Shown: piece by piece, positions 9,995-19,750 of the stretch
Position numbering within the stretch: the first letter of the stretch is position 1
Layout of the letters: each line of letters starts with the position of its first letter
Source: Flavobacterium limnophilum
GTDB taxonomy: Bacteria; Bacteroidota; Bacteroidia; Flavobacteriales; Flavobacteriaceae
Reading direction: 5' to 3'
Assembly: GCF_027111315.2 (NCBI RefSeq)
Contig: NZ_CP114289.2
Span: 868,001-932,000 of the forward strand
Length of the DNA stretch: 64,000 nucleotides
Made by a program: the position numbers and the translations under genes
The notes under the pieces: generated by a model
The model's input: only the letters and a program-made list of their open reading frames with translations
What the model was told of the DNA's origin: nothing
The model's database searches: none

Positions 9995-10687
9995 TTATAT
10001 GGCATTCCAAATGACGTCATTTGGCACTGGGGCAACAATGGTAACATTTTCTTTAGAAACGGGATGAATGAAGACCAATTTTCGCGCGTGCAAATGAATG
10101 CCGCCGTCAGGATTGCTGCGGTCAAAACCATATTTCAAATCGCCTTTTATGGGAGAACCAATCGCCGAAAGTTGTGCCCGAATTTGGTGGTGTCTTCCCG
10201 TGTGGAGATTGATTTCCAAGGCAAAATAATTGTTCAGTTCCTTGATGATTTTATAGTCTAAACTTGCCAGTTTACTCTCGGGTACTTCCTTTAGATGCGC
10301 TTTTGAAGTATTGTTTTTTTCGTTTCTTTTTATAAAATGAACGAGTTTGTCTTCGGCCTTTTCAGGCATTTTTTTCACGATGGCCCAATAGGTTTTCTGG
10401 GTTTCGCGATTGCTGAACAATTCATTCATTCGAGTCAAAGCCTTGCTGGTTCTGGCAAAAACAACGATTCCTGTTGTGGGTCTGTCCAATCGATGAACCA
10501 CTCCAAGGAAGACTTCGCCGGGTTTGTTGTATTTGTCCTTGATGTATTCTTTTACCACTTCAGACAATGGTTTGTCGCCCGTTTTGTCGCCTTGCACAAT
10601 ATCGCCCACACGCTTGTTCACCACGATAAGATGGTTGTCTTCGTGCAGGATTTGGAGATTGTTTTTGTCGGATAGTATTTTCATCAA
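9995..10687 (-). CDS. RluA-family RNA pseudouridine synthase
   Basis: The 230-residue protein has the RluA catalytic motif HRLDRPTTGIVVF with the nucleophilic Asp near residue 68, and HTGRHHQIRAQL near the C-terminal third. It lacks an S4 domain, so it is the short RluA form that isomerises uridine to pseudouridine in rRNA or tRNA. The position modified cannot be told from sequence alone. It lies 13 bp downstream of a glycosyltransferase gene on the same strand, which suggests co-transcription without an obvious functional link. Confidence 0.9.
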   Translation of the reverse strand: MMKILSDKNNLQILHEDNHLIVVNKRVGDIVQGDKTGDKPLSEVVKEYIKDKYNKPGEVFLGVVHRLDRPTTGIVVFARTSKALTRMNELFSNRETQKTYWAIVKKMPEKAEDKLVHFIKRNEKNNTSKAHLKEVPESKLASLDYKIIKELNNYFALEINLHTGRHHQIRAQLSAIGSPIKGDLKYGFDRSNPDGGIHLHARKLVFIHPVSKENVTIVAPVPNDVIWNAI

Positions 10688-10700
10688 TGAAAGACTTCTG

Positions 10701-12122
10701 TTATTTGGTTACAAAAATGGACGTTTTAGAATTGCCTTCTGCCAAAGTCATTTTGTCCAAGTATTTTTGTGGAATTTCTTCTTTTCTCTTATTCGGAAAG
10801 GCAAAATAAAGTTGCTTGTTCAATCTTAAAACCGAATCCAATTCGGCTTCATTTTTCACCACTTGGGCTTTGCCATTCGAATAAAATTGACCCGAATAAT
10901 TTTTACTTTTCCAATAATACAATGGGATTTCCTTGTTTCCGTTTTTCGCTTTCAAATTGGCCAAAAGATATTTGTCGGAATTCATTTTAGAATCCAATTG
11001 TCCGGTGGCAACAAACCCAAAATAAGCGATAAATACAGCCGTTGGAAAAATCAATGCCGTGCGGATGATTATCTTCTTTTTAGTTAAATCTTCCCACCAA
11101 TACACAATTAAAAACATGATTGGAATAGCTGTTGGAAGCAGGTAAGTATGTAAAATATTGCTGGAAATCGTGAAAAAGATAGGCGTCCAAAAAGCCCATA
11201 AAATCAAGAAAGAAGCCCATTCGTTTTTGAAAATGGTTGTCCTGTTTTTCCATAATTTATACAACACGATTTGGATCCAAGGAAAAGCAAAAGCAATCAA
11301 CAAAACCCAAATCATTCCTTTGGGTTGTGAGTGGCCACTACCATATAAATCGCCTTTCCAACCCGGTTTCAAAAAGCGTTTGTAGTGTTCGCCAACAATG
11401 AAATAATCCAGAAATCCTGGCGTTTCCTGCTCTGCAAAATAATACCAAGGAAGGGCAATAATGGCGGTAATCAGTAATCCAATTACAATCGAAAATTTCG
11501 CGAATAGTTGTTTAAATCTGTTGAAGTCCAGGCAACACCACAAGAAAAGAGGAGGAAAGGTCAAGACCATTATCAGTGGCCCTTTGGCCAATAATCCAAA
11601 TCCTAAAGCGACAAAGAAGATGTAATTCCAATAGGTTTTGGTGTCACTTTTCATGGTTTTCCAAAAGGAAATCATCATCATCACGATGCAAAATTCCAAA
11701 GTCGTGTCGGTCGAAACTACGCCGGTATGAATCAAGAATTCAGGCATTGTCAACAAGATAAAACCCGGCAAATAAAAAGAACCGCCCTCTTTTTTAACCA
11801 TTTTTCCGGTAATAATAATCAAGATAATGCTGAGTAAAAAAGACGGAAATCTGGCTGCAAATTCATTTACTCCAAAAATGAGGTAACTCACCGCCGATCC
11901 CCAAGTGGACAATGGTGGTTTGGCCCAAAATGGCACGCCATAATCGATTTCGGGAACAATCCATTGGTTGGTTTCCCACATAATTCGGGCGATTTCGGCA
12001 TATCTTGCTTCGGTTTTATCCAACAATGGAATGGTGATGGTCAACAACAATCTAAAAATTACGAGAACAATTACGGCAATATATAGCACGTAAGCATTGT
12101 TTTTTAACTTTTCTGAAATCAT
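10701..12122 (-). CDS. integral-membrane glycosyltransferase, GT39/ArnT-like
   Basis: The 473-residue protein has about 10-12 membrane segments. Near the N-terminus it has the DKTEARYAEIARIMWET motif, typical of the catalytic Asp loop of polyprenyl-phosphate-dependent mannosyl/aminoarabinose transferases (PMT_2/ArnT fold). It would move a sugar from a lipid-phosphate carrier to lipid A, protein or another envelope acceptor on the periplasmic side. The upstream GT2 gene ends one base before this ATG, consistent with a two-gene unit in which the GT2 makes the lipid-linked donor. The acceptor is unknown. Confidence 0.87.
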   Translation of the reverse strand: MISEKLKNNAYVLYIAVIVLVIFRLLLTITIPLLDKTEARYAEIARIMWETNQWIVPEIDYGVPFWAKPPLSTWGSAVSYLIFGVNEFAARFPSFLLSIILIIITGKMVKKEGGSFYLPGFILLTMPEFLIHTGVVSTDTTLEFCIVMMMISFWKTMKSDTKTYWNYIFFVALGFGLLAKGPLIMVLTFPPLFLWCCLDFNRFKQLFAKFSIVIGLLITAIIALPWYYFAEQETPGFLDYFIVGEHYKRFLKPGWKGDLYGSGHSQPKGMIWVLLIAFAFPWIQIVLYKLWKNRTTIFKNEWASFLILWAFWTPIFFTISSNILHTYLLPTAIPIMFLIVYWWEDLTKKKIIIRTALIFPTAVFIAYFGFVATGQLDSKMNSDKYLLANLKAKNGNKEIPLYYWKSKNYSGQFYSNGKAQVVKNEAELDSVLRLNKQLYFAFPNKRKEEIPQKYLDKMTLAEGNSKTSIFVTK

Positions 12123-12896
12123 TTATTGTAAGTTTGGATTGGGTAAATTCTTGGCTATTTTTTTATATTTTCTTTGAATTTCAAACAAGTCGAACCAAAG
12201 TTTGAAACCGTAAGTAAGTTTTACTTTTGAATCGCCTTTTTCAACCCATAATTTCAAAGGAACTTCCAGCATTTTTTTGATGGCTTTTTCTTTTCCAAAG
12301 CGATGAATCATTCGATAAAATATTTCCACGTCAAACAACCATCGAGAGATGAATTCCTTTTCGAACAGCTCCTCCGAAATTTCTTTGGTAAAAAGTTTAC
12401 TGCCGCATTGGGTGTCATAAACCTTGATGTCCAGAATATTGGAAATGAAGGTCGCGACAACTCTTCCAATAAGGAATCGGCTGTTTTCACGTTCGATGGT
12501 GGAACCAATTTTTCGGATTCGGGAGCCAAAACTAAAAACAATTTCGTCTTGCAAATAATTGCGGAGATCAATAAATTCCTCAAGAGTCGTCGCTAAATCT
12601 GCATCGAGATACCCAATGTATTGATGCTGGAATTTTTGATTGCAATAGTTGATTCCCGCTCTAACCGCTTCGGCTTTTCCCGAGTTTTTTTCCAGGGACA
12701 GCACGTCGATTTGGGTAGGGTGTTTTTCTTTCAACCCATTTAAAACGGCAAGGGTATTGTCTTTGGAACCATCATTTACAAAACAAATGAATGCCTCAGG
12801 ATTGTTGTCAAGAAAGTTGGAATATTCACTATTGGAAATCCCTTTCTCTTCGTTGTAACAGGGAATTACAATGCTGGTATTGAAGACTGTTGGCAT
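12123..12896 (-). CDS. GT2 glycosyltransferase, dolichyl/undecaprenyl-phosphate sugar synthase type
   Basis: The 257-residue protein has the GT-A start IVIPCYNEEKGI, FVNDGSKDNT, and a DxD-type motif in YLDADLAT near residue 98. The later GSRIRK and SRWLFDVEI segments resemble polyprenyl-phosphate glucosyl/mannosyl transferases. It would transfer sugar from a nucleotide donor to undecaprenyl phosphate at the cytoplasmic face. It is directly abutted by the membrane GT39-type gene, its likely partner. No membrane helices are evident, so it is probably a peripheral enzyme. Confidence 0.87.
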   Translation of the reverse strand: MPTVFNTSIVIPCYNEEKGISNSEYSNFLDNNPEAFICFVNDGSKDNTLAVLNGLKEKHPTQIDVLSLEKNSGKAEAVRAGINYCNQKFQHQYIGYLDADLATTLEEFIDLRNYLQDEIVFSFGSRIRKIGSTIERENSRFLIGRVVATFISNILDIKVYDTQCGSKLFTKEISEELFEKEFISRWLFDVEIFYRMIHRFGKEKAIKKMLEVPLKLWVEKGDSKVKLTYGFKLWFDLFEIQRKYKKIAKNLPNPNLQ

Positions 12897-12950
12897 AGAA
12901 ATGGTTTATTAAAAAGACAATTTGGAATAAATTTTAACTTTGATAAAAAG

Positions 12951-13769
12951 TTAATACTGCTCTTTCTCGTTTGGAAAATCGCTGGACTTCACGTCGGTAA
13001 CATATTGACCAATGGCCGAAGTCATTTCCTCGTATAAATTCAGGTAGCGACGCAAAAATCGGGGACTGAATTCGTTGTTCATTCCCAGCATGTCGTGGAT
13101 AACCAAAACCTGTCCGTCAACGCCGCCACCGGCACCAATTCCGATGATGGGAATGGAAACACTTTTGGCTACTTTTTCGGCTAAATGTGCGGGAACTTTT
13201 TCGATAACTATGGCGAAACAACCCAGTTTTTCCAATAGTTTGGCATCTTTCATCAATTTTTCGGCCTCTTCTTCTTCTTTGGCACGAACGGTGTAGGTTC
13301 CAAATTTATAAATAGATTGTGGGGTCAAGCCCAAATGTCCCATAACGGGAATTCCGGCATTCAATATTTTTTTGATGGAATCTTTTATTTCGCTCCCGCC
13401 TTCCAGTTTCACGGCATGTCCACCACTTTCTTTCATGATTCTGATGGCAGAACGCAAGGCTTCTCTGGGATCGGATTGGTAGCTTCCAAAAGGCAAATCA
13501 ACCACGACCAAAGCTCTTGCAACGGCACGAACCACACTCGATGCGTGATAAATCATTTGGTCTAAAGTAATGGGCAAGGTAGTTTCGTGACCCGCCATCA
13601 CGTTCGAAGCCGAATCGCCCACCAATATGGCGTCAACACCGGCGACATCAACAATTTTTGCCATCGAATAATCGTAAGCCGTAAGCATGGAAATTTTTTC
13701 TCCATTGGCTTTCATGTCAATCAATGATTTGGTGGTAATTCTTTTGTAATCTTTTTTTGCTGTAGACAT
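12951..13769 (-). CDS. panB: 3-methyl-2-oxobutanoate hydroxymethyltransferase
   Basis: The 272-residue protein has [34 protein letters not shown] with the metal-binding DS pair, VKLEGG, and the glycine-rich [20 protein letters not shown] near residue 215. These are all hallmark PanB segments. The enzyme adds a hydroxymethyl group from methylene-tetrahydrofolate to ketoisovalerate to give ketopantoate, the first step of pantothenate and CoA synthesis. The length agrees with the family. It stands alone here, with no panC or panD next to it. Confidence 0.97.
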   Translation of the reverse strand: MSTAKKDYKRITTKSLIDMKANGEKISMLTAYDYSMAKIVDVAGVDAILVGDSASNVMAGHETTLPITLDQMIYHASSVVRAVARALVVVDLPFGSYQSDPREALRSAIRIMKESGGHAVKLEGGSEIKDSIKKILNAGIPVMGHLGLTPQSIYKFGTYTVRAKEEEEAEKLMKDAKLLEKLGCFAIVIEKVPAHLAEKVAKSVSIPIIGIGAGGGVDGQVLVIHDMLGMNNEFSPRFLRRYLNLYEEMTSAIGQYVTDVKSSDFPNEKEQY

Positions 13770-13939
13770 TCTGATTTGTGATTTTATAATTCAGATTTAA
13801 GGCTGTAAAATTAATCAATTAATCTAAAATTAGGGGTATTCTTGTTTTTAAATGTTGACTAAAGCGAAAGCGAATTGATGAAGCAATATTCAATGAAAGA
13901 TTTTAAATTTTCAAAACATTTAAATAGTTGTAGGCAAAA

Positions 13940-14311
13940 TTAATTTCTCTTACCCCAAGTCGGATCTATCCCAAAAGCAATTAGAACTCCAATTGTATAA
14001 AACCCTAAATCACTCCAAAGAAAGCCTTGTCCCAAGACACAATGTCCTAATGCAGTTCTTCGAATTTCCAACATCCAATCAGCTCGATACAGTTGAAGGA
14101 ATTCGATGCAAAAGCAAAAACTTAAAGCAAGAATTGCTGTCTTTTTTAAGTTTAAATTGAGGAAGAACATTCGCAGAACAAAATAAACCATAACGGCATA
14201 TAAACTGTCTCCAAAAAACGTTGGAACACCCTCAATCTTTCGGGATAAAATACCGACTATAATTGTGGTGGTTATCAGAATAAAATAGAAAAAGCGACTG
14301 TTTTTTTGCAT
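13940..14311 (-). CDS. small membrane protein, DUF2809-like
   Basis: The 123-residue protein has four hydrophobic helices and the conserved-looking segment CIEFLQLYRADWMLEIRRT, followed by GLGFY-like text, as in DUF2809 proteins. It ends six bases after the end region of the serine ammonia-lyase on the same strand and could be co-transcribed with it. The function of the family is unknown. The start at 14311 gives a short basic N-terminus before the first helix, which suits an inner-membrane protein. Confidence 0.75.
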   Translation of the reverse strand: MQKNSRFFYFILITTTIIVGILSRKIEGVPTFFGDSLYAVMVYFVLRMFFLNLNLKKTAILALSFCFCIEFLQLYRADWMLEIRRTALGHCVLGQGFLWSDLGFYTIGVLIAFGIDPTWGKRN

Positions 14312-14317
14312 AATAAA

Positions 14318-15766
14318 TTAGCAATCCGCCATATTTACGGCCACGGCCAAACCTCCTTCGGAAGTTTCCTTGTATTTGTTGTTCATGTCTTTGGCGGTTT
14401 GCCACATCGTGTCAATGACTTTATCCAAGGGTACTTTGGCGTTTTTTGGGTCGGTTTCCAAGGCCAATTCGGCGGCGTTGATGGCTTTTAACGCTCCCAT
14501 GGTGTTTCTTTCGATACAAGGTATTTGAACCAAACCGCCAATAGGGTCACAAGTTAAACCCAGATGGTGTTCCATGGCGATTTCGGCAGCCATTAAAACC
14601 TGGGCAGGTGTTCCGCCCATTAATTCGCATAAAGCAGCAGCGGCCATTGATGAAGAGACTCCGATTTCTGCCTGACATCCGCCCATTGCAGCCGAGATGG
14701 TGGAACCTTTTTTGAAAATACTCCCAATTTCTCCGGCAACCATCAAGAATTGCTTGATTTCTTTTTCGCCGGCTTCGTGATTTTCGATGACCAAATAATA
14801 CATCAAAACGGCCGGAATTACACCCGCACTTCCGTTGGTGGGAGCTGTAACCACACGGCCCAAAGCTGCATTTACTTCGTTGACGGCCAAGGCAAAACAA
14901 CTGACCCATTTCAGGATTTGGCGAAACTTCACTTCCGTCAAGCGAATTTGTTCCAGCCAAGTTTGTGGTGAATCATAATTAGACAAACCGATGAGGTGTT
15001 GGTGCATGTCGAATGCCCTGCGGCGAACGTGCAAACCACCGGGAAGAATCCCTTCGGAATGGCAACCGATGTACATGCATTCGAGCATCGTGTTCCAAAT
15101 GCGCATTAGTTCATGGTGAATTTCGGCTTCGGGACGCATTGATTTTTCGTTTTCATACACAATTTCCGAAATCTTCTTGTTTTCTTTGAGGGTATAATTC
15201 AAGAGTTCGTCCGCTTTGTTGATGGGAAACGGAAAAGCGCATTTTATTTCGATTTTCTTTTTGGCATTGACACGTTCTTCCACGACCACAAATCCGCCAC
15301 CGATGGAATAATAGGTCGACGCATATTCGTTGTTATCGGCAGTATAGGCTGTAAAGGACAGCCCATTGGCGTGAAAAGGAAGAAAGTTTTTATTGAAAAT
15401 AATGTCATCTTCAGGAGCGAAAGGAATTGTTTTTTCATTCCCCAAAAGAAGCTGTTTTTTCTCTTTTATTTCCTTTATGATTGTATTGATGTTTTCAATG
15501 GGGATGTACTCCGGGTCTTGTCCTGATAATCCCAGCATTATGGCAAAATCAGTGGCGTGTCCTTTTCCGGTCAAGGAAAGTGAACCGTATAAATCCACTT
15601 TTACTCGGTTGATGGAATGCAATAGATTTTGGTTTCTCAATTCACCCAGAAAACGTTCGGCAGCGCGCCAAGGACCCAGTGTGTGCGAGCTTGAAGGGCC
15701 GACGCCAATTTTTAACATGTCAAAAACAGAGATGCATTCTTCCATAAGAGAAAATTTGTAGGACAA
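14318..15766 (-). CDS. sdaA: L-serine ammonia-lyase, iron-sulfur type
   Basis: The 482-residue single-chain enzyme contains [20 protein letters not shown] at the N-terminus and three cysteines suited to a 4Fe-4S cluster, in [16 protein letters not shown] and QIPCIERN. It deaminates L-serine to pyruvate and ammonia. The ATG at 15766 gives seven extra residues; an internal ATG at 15745 ([10 protein letters not shown]) agrees better with relatives and is a likely alternative start. It is followed closely by a small DUF2809-like gene. It is an opposing catabolic activity to serA/serC encoded farther right. Confidence 0.94.
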   Translation of the reverse strand: MSYKFSLMEECISVFDMLKIGVGPSSSHTLGPWRAAERFLGELRNQNLLHSINRVKVDLYGSLSLTGKGHATDFAIMLGLSGQDPEYIPIENINTIIKEIKEKKQLLLGNEKTIPFAPEDDIIFNKNFLPFHANGLSFTAYTADNNEYASTYYSIGGGFVVVEERVNAKKKIEIKCAFPFPINKADELLNYTLKENKKISEIVYENEKSMRPEAEIHHELMRIWNTMLECMYIGCHSEGILPGGLHVRRRAFDMHQHLIGLSNYDSPQTWLEQIRLTEVKFRQILKWVSCFALAVNEVNAALGRVVTAPTNGSAGVIPAVLMYYLVIENHEAGEKEIKQFLMVAGEIGSIFKKGSTISAAMGGCQAEIGVSSSMAAAALCELMGGTPAQVLMAAEIAMEHHLGLTCDPIGGLVQIPCIERNTMGALKAINAAELALETDPKNAKVPLDKVIDTMWQTAKDMNNKYKETSEGGLAVAVNMADC

Positions 15767-15955
15767 ATATAAAGCAATGGTGGTGCAAAAAGAATTTTAA
15801 GTTCCTAAAAGTTTGAATTTAATAATTGTAAGTTTTTGATTTATTTATAAAGAGTTTTAATAATGCCTATTTAATGGACTTTTTGGGAAAACCATTTTCT
15901 TTTTTACCTTTTTTTTATACATTTACTACTACAAATCGCTAAAAACAAACCAAAT

Positions 15956-17023
15956 ATGGAACCAAAAAATACTAATTCTTATAATTTCGAAAAAATAGTT
16001 GATACTTTAATCCGGCTTGGGCTATTGTCATTGCTGTTGATGTGGTGTCTTGACATTTTGAGACCCTTTATTTTAATCCTGATTTGGGCTATCGTCATTG
16101 CCATTGCCATTTATCCAGTTTATGCCATTTTGGTAAAGGTTTTTAGAGGCAGAAAGATTTTGGCTGGCATTTTCTTGACAGCATTTTTGTTGAGTCTTAT
16201 CATGATTCCAAGTGGATTAATCATGTATTCGCTTTATGAAGGAATCAATCATTTTCGTGAATTATTCAATACGGGCGAACCTTTGATTCCGCCACCAGGG
16301 GGAAATACGGCAAACTGGCCTTCAATTGCCAAACCCATAGTTGATTTCTGGCAATTGGCTTCGGAGAATTTGCAGGAAACTATCGTGAAGTATTCCGACC
16401 AGATAAAAGAATATGGTTCTCTGCTGTTATTTGCTTTGGCGGGTATTGGCAAAGGCGTTTTGTCTTTCATAGTGTCCATAATTATTGCGGGTGTTTTATT
16501 GATTTATACAGATTCTTCAGTAGTGGTTACCCATAAAATATTTAAAAAATTAGTGGGTAAAAACAGCGAAAATTTTGCAGAAATATCAGTGCTTACCATT
16601 CGAAACGTGGTTAAGGGAATTCTTGGAGTTGCCCTTATCCAGACCACGATGGCTGGTCTTGGTTTTTTTATTGCAGGTGTCCCATTTGCGGGTTTGTGGA
16701 CAATTTTGTGCCTTATCTTGGCAATCATCCAGGTTGGAGTGGGGCCCATTGCAATTCCGGTTGCCATTTACATGTTTTCGGTGGCAGATACCACAACTGC
16801 CATCATTCTGGCTATTTGGTTGGGAATCACGCTCTTGATCGACAATGTTTTAAAGCCTATTTTATTGGGAAGAAATGCACCGGCACCAATGCTCGTAATA
16901 TTTTTAGGGGCAATCGGAGGATTTATTTTCAACGGTTTTTTAGGACTCTTTTTAGGAGCCATTATACTCACCATCGGTTATAAACTTTTTTTGATGTGGT
17001 TGGATACCGAAACGAATCACTAA
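15956..17023 (+). CDS. AI-2E family transporter (UPF0118 permease)
   Basis: The 355-residue protein has about eight membrane segments. A pair lies near residues 20-90, a periplasmic or large loop with prolines at about 110-150, and a conserved C-terminal block includes GVGPIAIPVAIYMF and LGLFLGAIILTIGYKL. This is the AI-2E/UPF0118 fold, whose members export autoinducer-2, sodium or other solutes; the substrate is not predictable. A near-consensus box TACATTTA precedes the gene by about 35 bases. Convergent tandem repeats lie beyond its stop. Confidence 0.88.
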   Translation: MEPKNTNSYNFEKIVDTLIRLGLLSLLLMWCLDILRPFILILIWAIVIAIAIYPVYAILVKVFRGRKILAGIFLTAFLLSLIMIPSGLIMYSLYEGINHFRELFNTGEPLIPPPGGNTANWPSIAKPIVDFWQLASENLQETIVKYSDQIKEYGSLLLFALAGIGKGVLSFIVSIIIAGVLLIYTDSSVVVTHKIFKKLVGKNSENFAEISVLTIRNVVKGILGVALIQTTMAGLGFFIAGVPFAGLWTILCLILAIIQVGVGPIAIPVAIYMFSVADTTTAIILAIWLGITLLIDNVLKPILLGRNAPAPMLVIFLGAIGGFIFNGFLGLFLGAIILTIGYKLFLMWLDTETNH

Positions 17024-17113
17024 TTACCGGCAATAGCGATTGTCAATCTGTACTTTATTTAGAAATAATCTTTTCATAATCAGCACTTTTGTTGAGCTAA
17101 GTAAGGAGTTCTT

Positions 17114-17457
17114 TTCTGCTCTGAAACTCAGTTTCCAACCCCAAAAGCATTCAGTTCTGCCCAGAAACTCAGTTTCCAACCCCAAAAGCATTCAGTTCTG
17201 CCCAGAAACTCAGTTTCCAACCCCAAAAGCATTCAGTTCTGCCCAGAAACTCAGTTTCCAACCCCAAAAGCATTCAGTTCTGCCCAGAAACTCAGTTTCC
17301 AGCCCTAAAAGCATTCAGTTCTGCCCAGAAACTCAGTTTCCAACCCCAAAAGCATTCAGTTCTGCCCAGAAACTCAGTTTCCAACCCCAAAAGCATTCAG
17401 TTCTGCCCAGAAACTCAGTTTCCAACCCCAAAAGTATTTTGTTCTACTCAGAAACCC
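17114..17457. repeat. 41-bp tandem repeat array, 8 full copies plus a degenerate ninth
   Basis: Units start at 17114, 17155, 17196, 17237, 17278, 17319, 17360 and 17401, and a worn ninth starts at 17442. Most units are identical; the first, fifth and last carry substitutions. Each unit contains the 13-base palindrome GAAACTCAGTTTC. The array fills the gap between two convergent genes, and the degenerate ninth unit supplies the last codons and stop of the TIGR02757 gene. The 165-residue ORF running through it cycles through the repeat in all frames and is not a gene. The rest of the 17024-17447 gap holds nothing else that I recognise. Confidence 0.95.
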
Positions 17458-18212
17458 TCAAAAACGCCCAATCCAAACAGGGCAAAATCATATTTCACGG
17501 GATCGTTCGGGTCGAGTTCACGGAGTTTTGCATCTAATTCTGCCAAAGCTTTTCCATCATTTTGTTTTCTTGTCAATAAGCCTAATTTTCGAGCCACATT
17601 CCCCGAATGCACATCGAGAGGACAAGATAGGAGCGAAGGAGAAATGCTTTTCCAAATACCCAAATCAACGCCTTTGTTGTCTTGGCGACAAAACCACCTT
17701 AGCATCATGTTAATTCGTTTCGCGGCGGAATTATTTATCGGGTCGGAGATGTGTTTTTGGGTTCGGTTTTGGTGTGGAATTTCAAAGAATGTTTTCTTGA
17801 ATTCGGAAATGCTTTTTTGCATCGAATTCGGTTCTTGGTGTTTGGCAAAAACAGCTTCAAGACCGTTGTAATTTTTATAAATGTGTTGCAAACCTTTTAT
17901 AAAACTCGCAAAATCCTGTCCGTTGAAGGTTCGGTGAACAAAGGATTCCAATCGTTCCAAATCATCTTCGGAATGTGATAGCACAAAATCATAAGGTGAA
18001 TTCCCCATCAAATCCATCATCTTGTGGGAATTTTTGATAATCATCTTTCGATTGCCCCAAGCGATGGTGGCACTCAAAAAACCGGCAATTTCGATGTCTT
18101 CTTTTTGCGAAAACAAATGCGGAATTTGCACGGGATCACTTTCGATAAAATCCAGCGTGTTGTACTGCAGGACTTTTTCGTCAAGGAAGGATTTGAGTTC
18201 GGATTGATTCAT
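17448..18212 (-). CDS. TIGR02757 (DUF2400) family protein
   Basis: The 254-residue protein has the recognisable segments SDPVQIPHLFSQKEDIEIAGF, ATIAWGNRKMIIKNS, KRINMMLRWFCRQDNKGVDLGIW and CPLDVHSGNVARKLGLL of the TIGR02757 family. Members resemble helix-hairpin-helix DNA-glycosylase-like folds, but the role is not established. The C-terminus (GVFEGF) lies in the worn final unit of the 41-bp repeat array, so the stop codon is partly repeat-derived. It stands between convergent and divergent neighbours, with no clear operon. Confidence 0.87.
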   Translation of the reverse strand: MNQSELKSFLDEKVLQYNTLDFIESDPVQIPHLFSQKEDIEIAGFLSATIAWGNRKMIIKNSHKMMDLMGNSPYDFVLSHSEDDLERLESFVHRTFNGQDFASFIKGLQHIYKNYNGLEAVFAKHQEPNSMQKSISEFKKTFFEIPHQNRTQKHISDPINNSAAKRINMMLRWFCRQDNKGVDLGIWKSISPSLLSCPLDVHSGNVARKLGLLTRKQNDGKALAELDAKLRELDPNDPVKYDFALFGLGVFEGF

Positions 18213-18254
18213 AATTTGGAACGCAGATGAAACTGATTTTTCTGTTTATTTAAA

Positions 18255-18300
18255 ACTGAACACTGTGACTGAACACTGAACACTGAACACTGAACACTGC
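18255..18300. repeat. heptamer microsatellite CTGAACA
   Basis: Copies of CTGAACA start at 18256, 18269, 18276, 18283 and 18290, with an interruption after the first. Looser relatives occur at about 1933-1957 and 21308-21340. All three are intergenic and close to gene 3' ends. Confidence 0.85.
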
Positions 18301-18306
18301 GACTGT

Positions 18307-18972
18307 TTACTGCCCACTAATTTGCCCATCCACCATTACCAGTTTTCTGTCCGCCATATTAGCCAATTCTTCGTTGTGGGTTACAATCACGAAAGTCTGT
18401 CCAAATTCGTCGCGCAGTTTAAAAAATAATTGATGCAAGTTTTCGGCCGAATGCGTGTCGAGATTTCCAGAAGGTTCATCGGCAAAAATGATGGCAGGTT
18501 TGTTGATTAACGCTCTAGCTACGGCCACACGTTGTTGTTCACCGCCCGAAAGTTCGTTGGGTTTATGGTTGATTCGGTGCGAAAGCCCAAGATATTCTAG
18601 TAATCTTTTGGCTTCTTTTTCTGTTTCGTGTTTGGATTTATTGGCAATGTAAGCGGGGATGCAAACATTTTCCAAGGCCGTGAATTCCGGCAACAATTGG
18701 TGAAACTGGAAGATGAAACCCAGATTCAAGTTCCTGAATTTGGACAAGGTTTTGTCGTTCATCGTCAGAATGTCTTCACCGTTGATACGCAATTCTATTC
18801 CGTTTTCTATTGTTGGTTTGTCCAATGTTCCAAGAATTTGCAAAAGTGTCGTTTTTCCGGCACCTGAAGCACCTACAATGGAAACAATTTCTCCTTTTTG
18901 GATATGTAAATCAACTCCTTTGAGTACGTGAAGTTGGTCGTAATATTTATGAATGTTTTTTGCTTGTATCAT
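18307..18972 (-). CDS. lolD: ABC transporter ATPase, LolD-like lipoprotein-release type
   Basis: The 221-residue protein has Walker A GASGAGKT near residues 34-41, the Q-loop region [18 protein letters not shown], signature LSGGEQQR, Walker [13 protein letters not shown] and switch His in VTHNEEL. The [13 protein letters not shown] text is characteristic of the LolD/MacB-like group. LolD powers detachment of lipoproteins from the inner membrane with LolC/E permeases, which are not in this window, so the assignment to LolD rather than another MacB-type ATPase is by similarity only. Confidence 0.87.
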   Translation of the reverse strand: MIQAKNIHKYYDQLHVLKGVDLHIQKGEIVSIVGASGAGKTTLLQILGTLDKPTIENGIELRINGEDILTMNDKTLSKFRNLNLGFIFQFHQLLPEFTALENVCIPAYIANKSKHETEKEAKRLLEYLGLSHRINHKPNELSGGEQQRVAVARALINKPAIIFADEPSGNLDTHSAENLHQLFFKLRDEFGQTFVIVTHNEELANMADRKLVMVDGQISGQ

Positions 18973-19082
18973 GAATTGGAACAGTTTTTACAAAGAAACA
19001 AAGATTTTGCTTATTATTGGGGAAATATTTTCCGGTTTTCATTACTTCTAACCTCCAGCTTCCAACTTCCCACTTCAATTTG

Positions 19083-19090
19083 TATCTTTG
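19083..19090 (+). promoter_or_regulatory. probable -7 promoter box
   Basis: TATCTTTG fits TAnnTTTG and lies 19 bases before the ATG of the 97-residue membrane protein. No convincing -33 TTG is seen at the right spacing. Confidence 0.45.
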
Positions 19091-19108
19091 TTTTGAAAAT
19101 TCAATACA

Positions 19109-19402
19109 ATGAAAGAAGAAATTCAAGTGGAACAAGTAAACAATAAAAACCGAGATCTTGTTCTGGGATTGTTGTTTGACGGAATTGGGATGTTGTCTTT
19201 TTCTGTCCCTTTTCTGGGAGATTTTTCGGATGTGGTTTGGGCTCCATTGGCAGGATTTCTTATGACTTGGATGTATAAAGGAAAGATTGGAAAAATAGCC
19301 GGAATTTTTGCTTTTCTGGAAGAAATTATTCCGTTTACGGATGTGATTCCTTCATTTACATTGACCTGGATTTACAATTATTGGATAAAAAAGAACGGTT
19401 GA
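19109..19402 (+). CDS. small membrane protein of unknown function
   Basis: The 97-residue protein starts with an acidic, hydrophilic stretch (MKEEIQVEQVNNKNRD) followed by a hydrophobic stretch with GIGMLSFSVPFLGDFSDVVW and TWMYKGKIGKIAGIFAFLEE, ending in a third hydrophobic segment. The pattern of short helices with Gly, Asp and Pro loops is common in small Bacteroidota inner-membrane proteins. A promoter-like box lies just upstream and the gene converges on its neighbour with only one base between. I do not recognise a characterised family. Confidence 0.7.
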   Translation: MKEEIQVEQVNNKNRDLVLGLLFDGIGMLSFSVPFLGDFSDVVWAPLAGFLMTWMYKGKIGKIAGIFAFLEEIIPFTDVIPSFTLTWIYNYWIKKNG

Positions 19403-19403
19403 T

Positions 19404-19739
19404 TTATTTTTTATCTTCCTTGAAGAAAAATCCCAAACCCATACGTTGCAGCATTTTTTTCGAAAATGGGAAGAAGAATTTGGATTGGCCAAAAAGATAG
19501 CCGAAGAACATCAACAAAAAAGGATACAAGGGTAGAACCAAAAGAAGCAAAATGATATAATAAGGTATCCAATGCGTGTTTTCGTTGTTGATGCCTAAAT
19601 AATTCATTGCGAAGCCGGAAATTCTTGCCGATAAAGAACCGTTTATGGCAAAAACCACAAAAATTAGTACCAACTGATAATTGGAGGTGATCCCCCAACG
19701 CTTCTTTAAATTTCCCATATTCATTCTAAATGATAACAA
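19404..19739 (-). CDS. small membrane protein, DUF6787-like
   Basis: The 111-residue protein has GNLKKRWGITSNYQLVLIF near the N-terminus, then AINGSLSARISG, two hydrophobic helices and FLMFFGYLFGQSKFFFPFSKKM. This matches the look of DUF6787 proteins of Flavobacteriia (assigned from memory of the family text). An internal ATG at 19718 (MGNLKKRW) is the more likely start than 19739. It follows the lipoprotein gene by 11 bp and is probably in one unit with it. Function unknown. Confidence 0.72.
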   Translation of the reverse strand: MLSFRMNMGNLKKRWGITSNYQLVLIFVVFAINGSLSARISGFAMNYLGINNENTHWIPYYIILLLLVLPLYPFLLMFFGYLFGQSKFFFPFSKKMLQRMGLGFFFKEDKK

Positions 19740-19750
19740 ATATAGTAAGA

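Noticed and set aside
17040..17537. 165-residue ORF on the + strand through the 41-bp repeats
   Set aside because: A 41-bp unit cycles all three frames, so a long ORF appears by chance in a repeat with no stops; there is no independent support for coding.
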